DNA of 64,000 nt from Paenibacillaceae bacterium. Its GTDB lineage: Bacteria; Bacillota; Clostridia; Lachnospirales; Lachnospiraceae. Of the stretch, positions 61,571-64,000 are shown in pieces. How positions within the stretch are numbered: the first letter of the stretch is position 1; each line of letters opens with the position of its first letter. The position numbers were made by a program, and so were the translations under genes. The stretch lies in assembly GCA_015057715.1 (NCBI GenBank), contig SVDS01000001.1, positions 62,001 to 126,000 on the forward strand, written 5' to 3'. The notes beneath the pieces were generated by a model. The model was not told where the DNA came from. It did no database searches and saw only the letters and a program-made list of their open reading frames with translations.

Positions 61571-64000
61571 CACGAGCGATACTATAGAGTCCTTGCGGAC
61601 GCACGTACATGCAATTGTGATTTGTGTAGTAGTAAAATTCCAGCTGACTGTAGATGCCGGGCGAGATGGAACGGCTAAAGGTGATGCCGTTTGTGGTGGT
61701 TCCGTAATCCAACTGGTCCCACTGTCCGGTGAGGATGTTGTAGCCTCGGACACGGCCATAGTCATTGCCGGAATGTCCAGATACCGGCGGCACAGTAAAG
61801 GTATAGTTGGTGATGGTCGCACCGGTAATACCCTGCTCTAAAATCACTGACTCCGGACCGGTCAGGGTCATACCGCCACCGCGGTTTGGGTCAGCTACAA
61901 AGAATACTATGGCTGCCCAGGAGGATTCGGCTCCGGTGGAATCTACTGCTTTTACTCGCACCACATTTTTGCCCAGCGGATAAGCTGTGCTGGTTTCAGC
62001 AGGGCGTCCCTCCCAAATGTAGGTAATGGCATCACCATCTGGGTCTGTGCTGTAAGCAGTAATGGTGACAGGAACACCAGGGGCTATACTGTTTCCGTTT
62101 GGTGTACGGGTAATGACTGGAGTGCTGGGTGCAGAATTGGTTACGGTAAAGGTAATATCCGTCCAGTCGGAATACCACCCCCATGCATCTTTGGCACGTA
62201 CCCTGACAGTATGGGTACCCACAGCATAGTAGCTATCAGCAGTGTTACCTGAGTATTCCAGCGTTACTGCATCGCCATCCGGGTCTGTAGCTGATGCAGT
62301 AATGTTTACCAACAGCTTACCGTTCCGAGCAGTTCTATAGACTGAGGCATATCCTACAGGTTTATTCGGCGCATTATTAGTGACCGCAAAGCTCTGGGAA
62401 TAGCTAAAGGTTCTGCCCATGCTGTCTGTAGTGCTGGCAGTCAGGACATAGCTTCCTGTGACATTGATAGAAATATTACCTCCGCTGTTAGATAGGTTTC
62501 CGGTATAGCTGGCGGTACCGCCTCCTTTTGTTAATGACCACGAAAGGATTCTACCGTCCAGTCCGGTAGCTGACGGCAGGGATACTAGAAAACCAGAACC
62601 AATGTGAACGTTAGATGGAACTGTAAACGGGAAGCTGGCAATGGGCTTGATAGTTCCGGTATTGGAAGTAAAGGTGAATTTCCGACTGTTGGAATCAGTT
62701 ACCTCTGCCACCAGCTTTACAGCTATTGTTTTGTCTGTAGAGATATGCAGATTTCCGCCATCAGCAGAAAGAGAGCCATCAGCATGCTGGGTATAGGACT
62801 TTGCTGCGCCGCCATCCACTGAAAGGAGCCATACTATACTCATATTATCCAGCTCGGAACCTGTGGCATTGACCGCAATAGAATCTTTGCTGTAGGTCAA
62901 TACTGGTATACTTATCTTCATATCAGGGATTGGGTATACGGTAAAGCTTTGGGTTCTTTCGTAGGTACGGCCGGCAGGATCTGTCATTGTCAAAATCAGC
63001 TGATACTTCCCCTTTGCAGGGAATGTAATTGTACCGCCCATTCTGGTAAGGGTTCCGGAAGCGTAGATTTCATAAGGCTCCAAGCCTTCATCGTCCCGAT
63101 TAATCTTCCAGCTGGCAGTGAGATTCTCCAGATCCGTTCCGGTAACGGTGACCGTTCCGGCTTCACCTGTATACCAGATGAGGGGTACATTTAGTGTAAC
63201 CGTAGGAACTGGATAGACTGTAGTACTGGCACTATAGGAGAAGGTTCGTCCCAAAGCGTCCGTCATAGAAGAAGTCAGGGTATAAAATCCTACTTCTTTA
63301 AAACGTATTTTCCCGCCATAGGCATTCAGGCTGCCCTCCAATGCATTGGTAAGTTCCGCAGGATTTCCATCCTTTGTAAGTGTCCATTCTATCGGCAGTG
63401 TGTTATTGTTACCGCGGGTGCGCAGGTCAATCGTTCGGTCAGTGTGAGTCGCTTCCGGAAGTTCGAAAGAAAGAGACAGTACCGGAAGTACTTCGATTTT
63501 TCCTCCAGTTTCATACAGGAATACACGCCCGGTTTCATCGGTGATTCTTGCAATGAGCTCATAAACTCCGGCATGCTTAAAGCGGACGGTGCCGCCGCTA
63601 TTTGTCAGCGTACCATCAATATAAGTCGCAAGATTCTGGAATCCAAAGCTATTCTCTAACAGCCATTCCACAGTTAAGCCATCCAAATCCATGGTTTTGG
63701 GGATCACAGAAACGGGGGTATCCGTATGGGCTGTTTCCGGCAGCTGGTAGGTTATACCTGGAACCGGATAAACCTTAATGGGTGAGGTATAGCTGTAGCT
63801 GCGTCCGGCAGGGTCTGTAAAGGCGGCTTTTAAAACATAATCTCCCTTTTTCTTAAAGCGGACGGTACTGTTTTTATCGGTCAGCGTTCCTTCAATATAA
63901 TCAGATAGAGTGATGTCTTCACCGTTTCGGGTTAGTGACCACTGGATTTCAGAAGTCCCAAGATTCTGGAATGTAGCTTCTACCTGAACACTCTTGTCCG
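61566..64000 (-). CDS. Large Ig-repeat surface protein, 3' exon part, 5' end beyond the window
   Basis: The frame is open from the right edge to a stop at 61566-61568 that lies inside the intron start. The window holds about 810 residues. They are tandem beta-sandwich units of about 85-90 residues with recurring FTDPAGRSYSY / TDALGRTFSY / TDSMGRTFSY endings and VYPVP starts, then PKD-like units (SATDPDGDAVTLEYSG, STDPDGDAITYIWEG). A final unit (TLTGPESVILEQGITGATI, IYSQLEFYYYTNH) ends the protein. No anchor is visible; the N-terminus is missing. It is the first known gene of the Tad operon and a likely adhesin. The intron splits its last 14 codons. Confidence 0.85.
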   Translation of the reverse strand, partial: DKSVQVEATFQNLGTSEIQWSLTRNGEDITLSDYIEGTLTDKNSTVRFKKKGDYVLKAAFTDPAGRSYSYTSPIKVYPVPGITYQLPETAHTDTPVSVIPKTMDLDGLTVEWLLENSFGFQNLATYIDGTLTNSGGTVRFKHAGVYELIARITDETGRVFLYETGGKIEVLPVLSLSFELPEATHTDRTIDLRTRGNNNTLPIEWTLTKDGNPAELTNALEGSLNAYGGKIRFKEVGFYTLTSSMTDALGRTFSYSASTTVYPVPTVTLNVPLIWYTGEAGTVTVTGTDLENLTASWKINRDDEGLEPYEIYASGTLTRMGGTITFPAKGKYQLILTMTDPAGRTYERTQSFTVYPIPDMKISIPVLTYSKDSIAVNATGSELDNMSIVWLLSVDGGAAKSYTQHADGSLSADGGNLHISTDKTIAVKLVAEVTDSNSRKFTFTSNTGTIKPIASFPFTVPSNVHIGSGFLVSLPSATGLDGRILSWSLTKGGGTASYTGNLSNSGGNISINVTGSYVLTASTTDSMGRTFSYSQSFAVTNNAPNKPVGYASVYRTARNGKLLVNITASATDPDGDAVTLEYSGNTADSYYAVGTHTVRVRAKDAWGWYSDWTDITFTVTNSAPSTPVITRTPNGNSIAPGVPVTITAYSTDPDGDAITYIWEGRPAETSTAYPLGKNVVRVKAVDSTGAESSWAAIVFFVADPNRGGGMTLTGPESVILEQGITGATITNYTFTVPPVSGHSGNDYGRVRGYNILTGQWDQLDYGTTTNGITFSRSISPGIYSQLEFYYYTNHNCMYVRPQGLYSIARV

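Overview
The window looks like the chromosome of a low-to-mid GC Clostridia, most likely a gut Lachnospiraceae-type organism. The pointers are strong AGGAGG ribosome sites, clostridial ABC sugar systems with a LytS/YesM-type sensor kinase, old-yellow-enzyme flavin reductases, and a large integrative conjugative element (ICE) of a type common in gut Firmicutes.

Region 1 (1-12.5 kb) is a carbohydrate-use locus read leftward. It holds two LplB/LplC-type permeases, a sensor kinase and YesN-type response regulator, a lipoprotein solute-binding protein, a GH3 beta-glycosidase and a second, partial glycosidase running off the left edge. A PucR-type regulator sits upstream. Region 2 (12.6-22.1 kb) is mixed chromosomal background: a BaiCD/FadH-like flavin oxidoreductase, a TetR regulator divergent from a membrane-anchored sugar-isomerase-like protein, a radical SAM protein, and a MATE exporter behind an attenuator-like hairpin. 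A decayed stretch follows, with LysR, azoreductase, HxlR and IS256-transposase remnants, next to a nitroreductase.

Region 3 (about 22.1 kb to past the right edge) is the ICE, nearly all read leftward. Its DNA-processing genes are a MobL/MobP3-like relaxase fused to Sel1 repeats, a ribbon-helix-helix accessory protein, a TOPRIM/primase-like protein and the VirD4-type coupling ATPase; a hairpin-rich oriT candidate lies upstream. Its mating-channel genes are VirB4, PrgI/VirB3-like, TrbL/VirB6-like, an NlpC/P60 wall hydrolase and a VirB2-like small pilin. Maintenance and defence genes are ParM with a ParR-like partner, two unrelated AbiE-type toxin-antitoxin pairs, and an orphan cytosine-5 DNA methyltransferase. 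An amidoligase plus gamma-glutamylcyclotransferase pair lies between VirB4 and the wall hydrolase. Cargo on the opposite strand (GNAT, SF0329-like, LysE exporter with XRE-cupin regulator, two unknowns) interrupts the transfer operons.

Region 4 (48.4-64 kb, still within the element) is a full Tad/Flp-type pilus module: pilin, prepilin peptidase, CpaB, TadZ, TadA/CpaF, TadB, TadC and two TadE-like pseudopilins. It is preceded by a very large Ig-repeat surface protein and followed by two unknown exported or anchored proteins. A 2.46-kb group II intron interrupts the 3' end of the Ig-repeat gene; removing it in silico restores a 14-residue C-terminus in frame. The most interesting idea here is that the ICE carries its own Tad pilus and adhesin beside a type IV secretion system, possibly as a mating-pair attachment device. 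No integrase and neither attachment site could be identified in the window.
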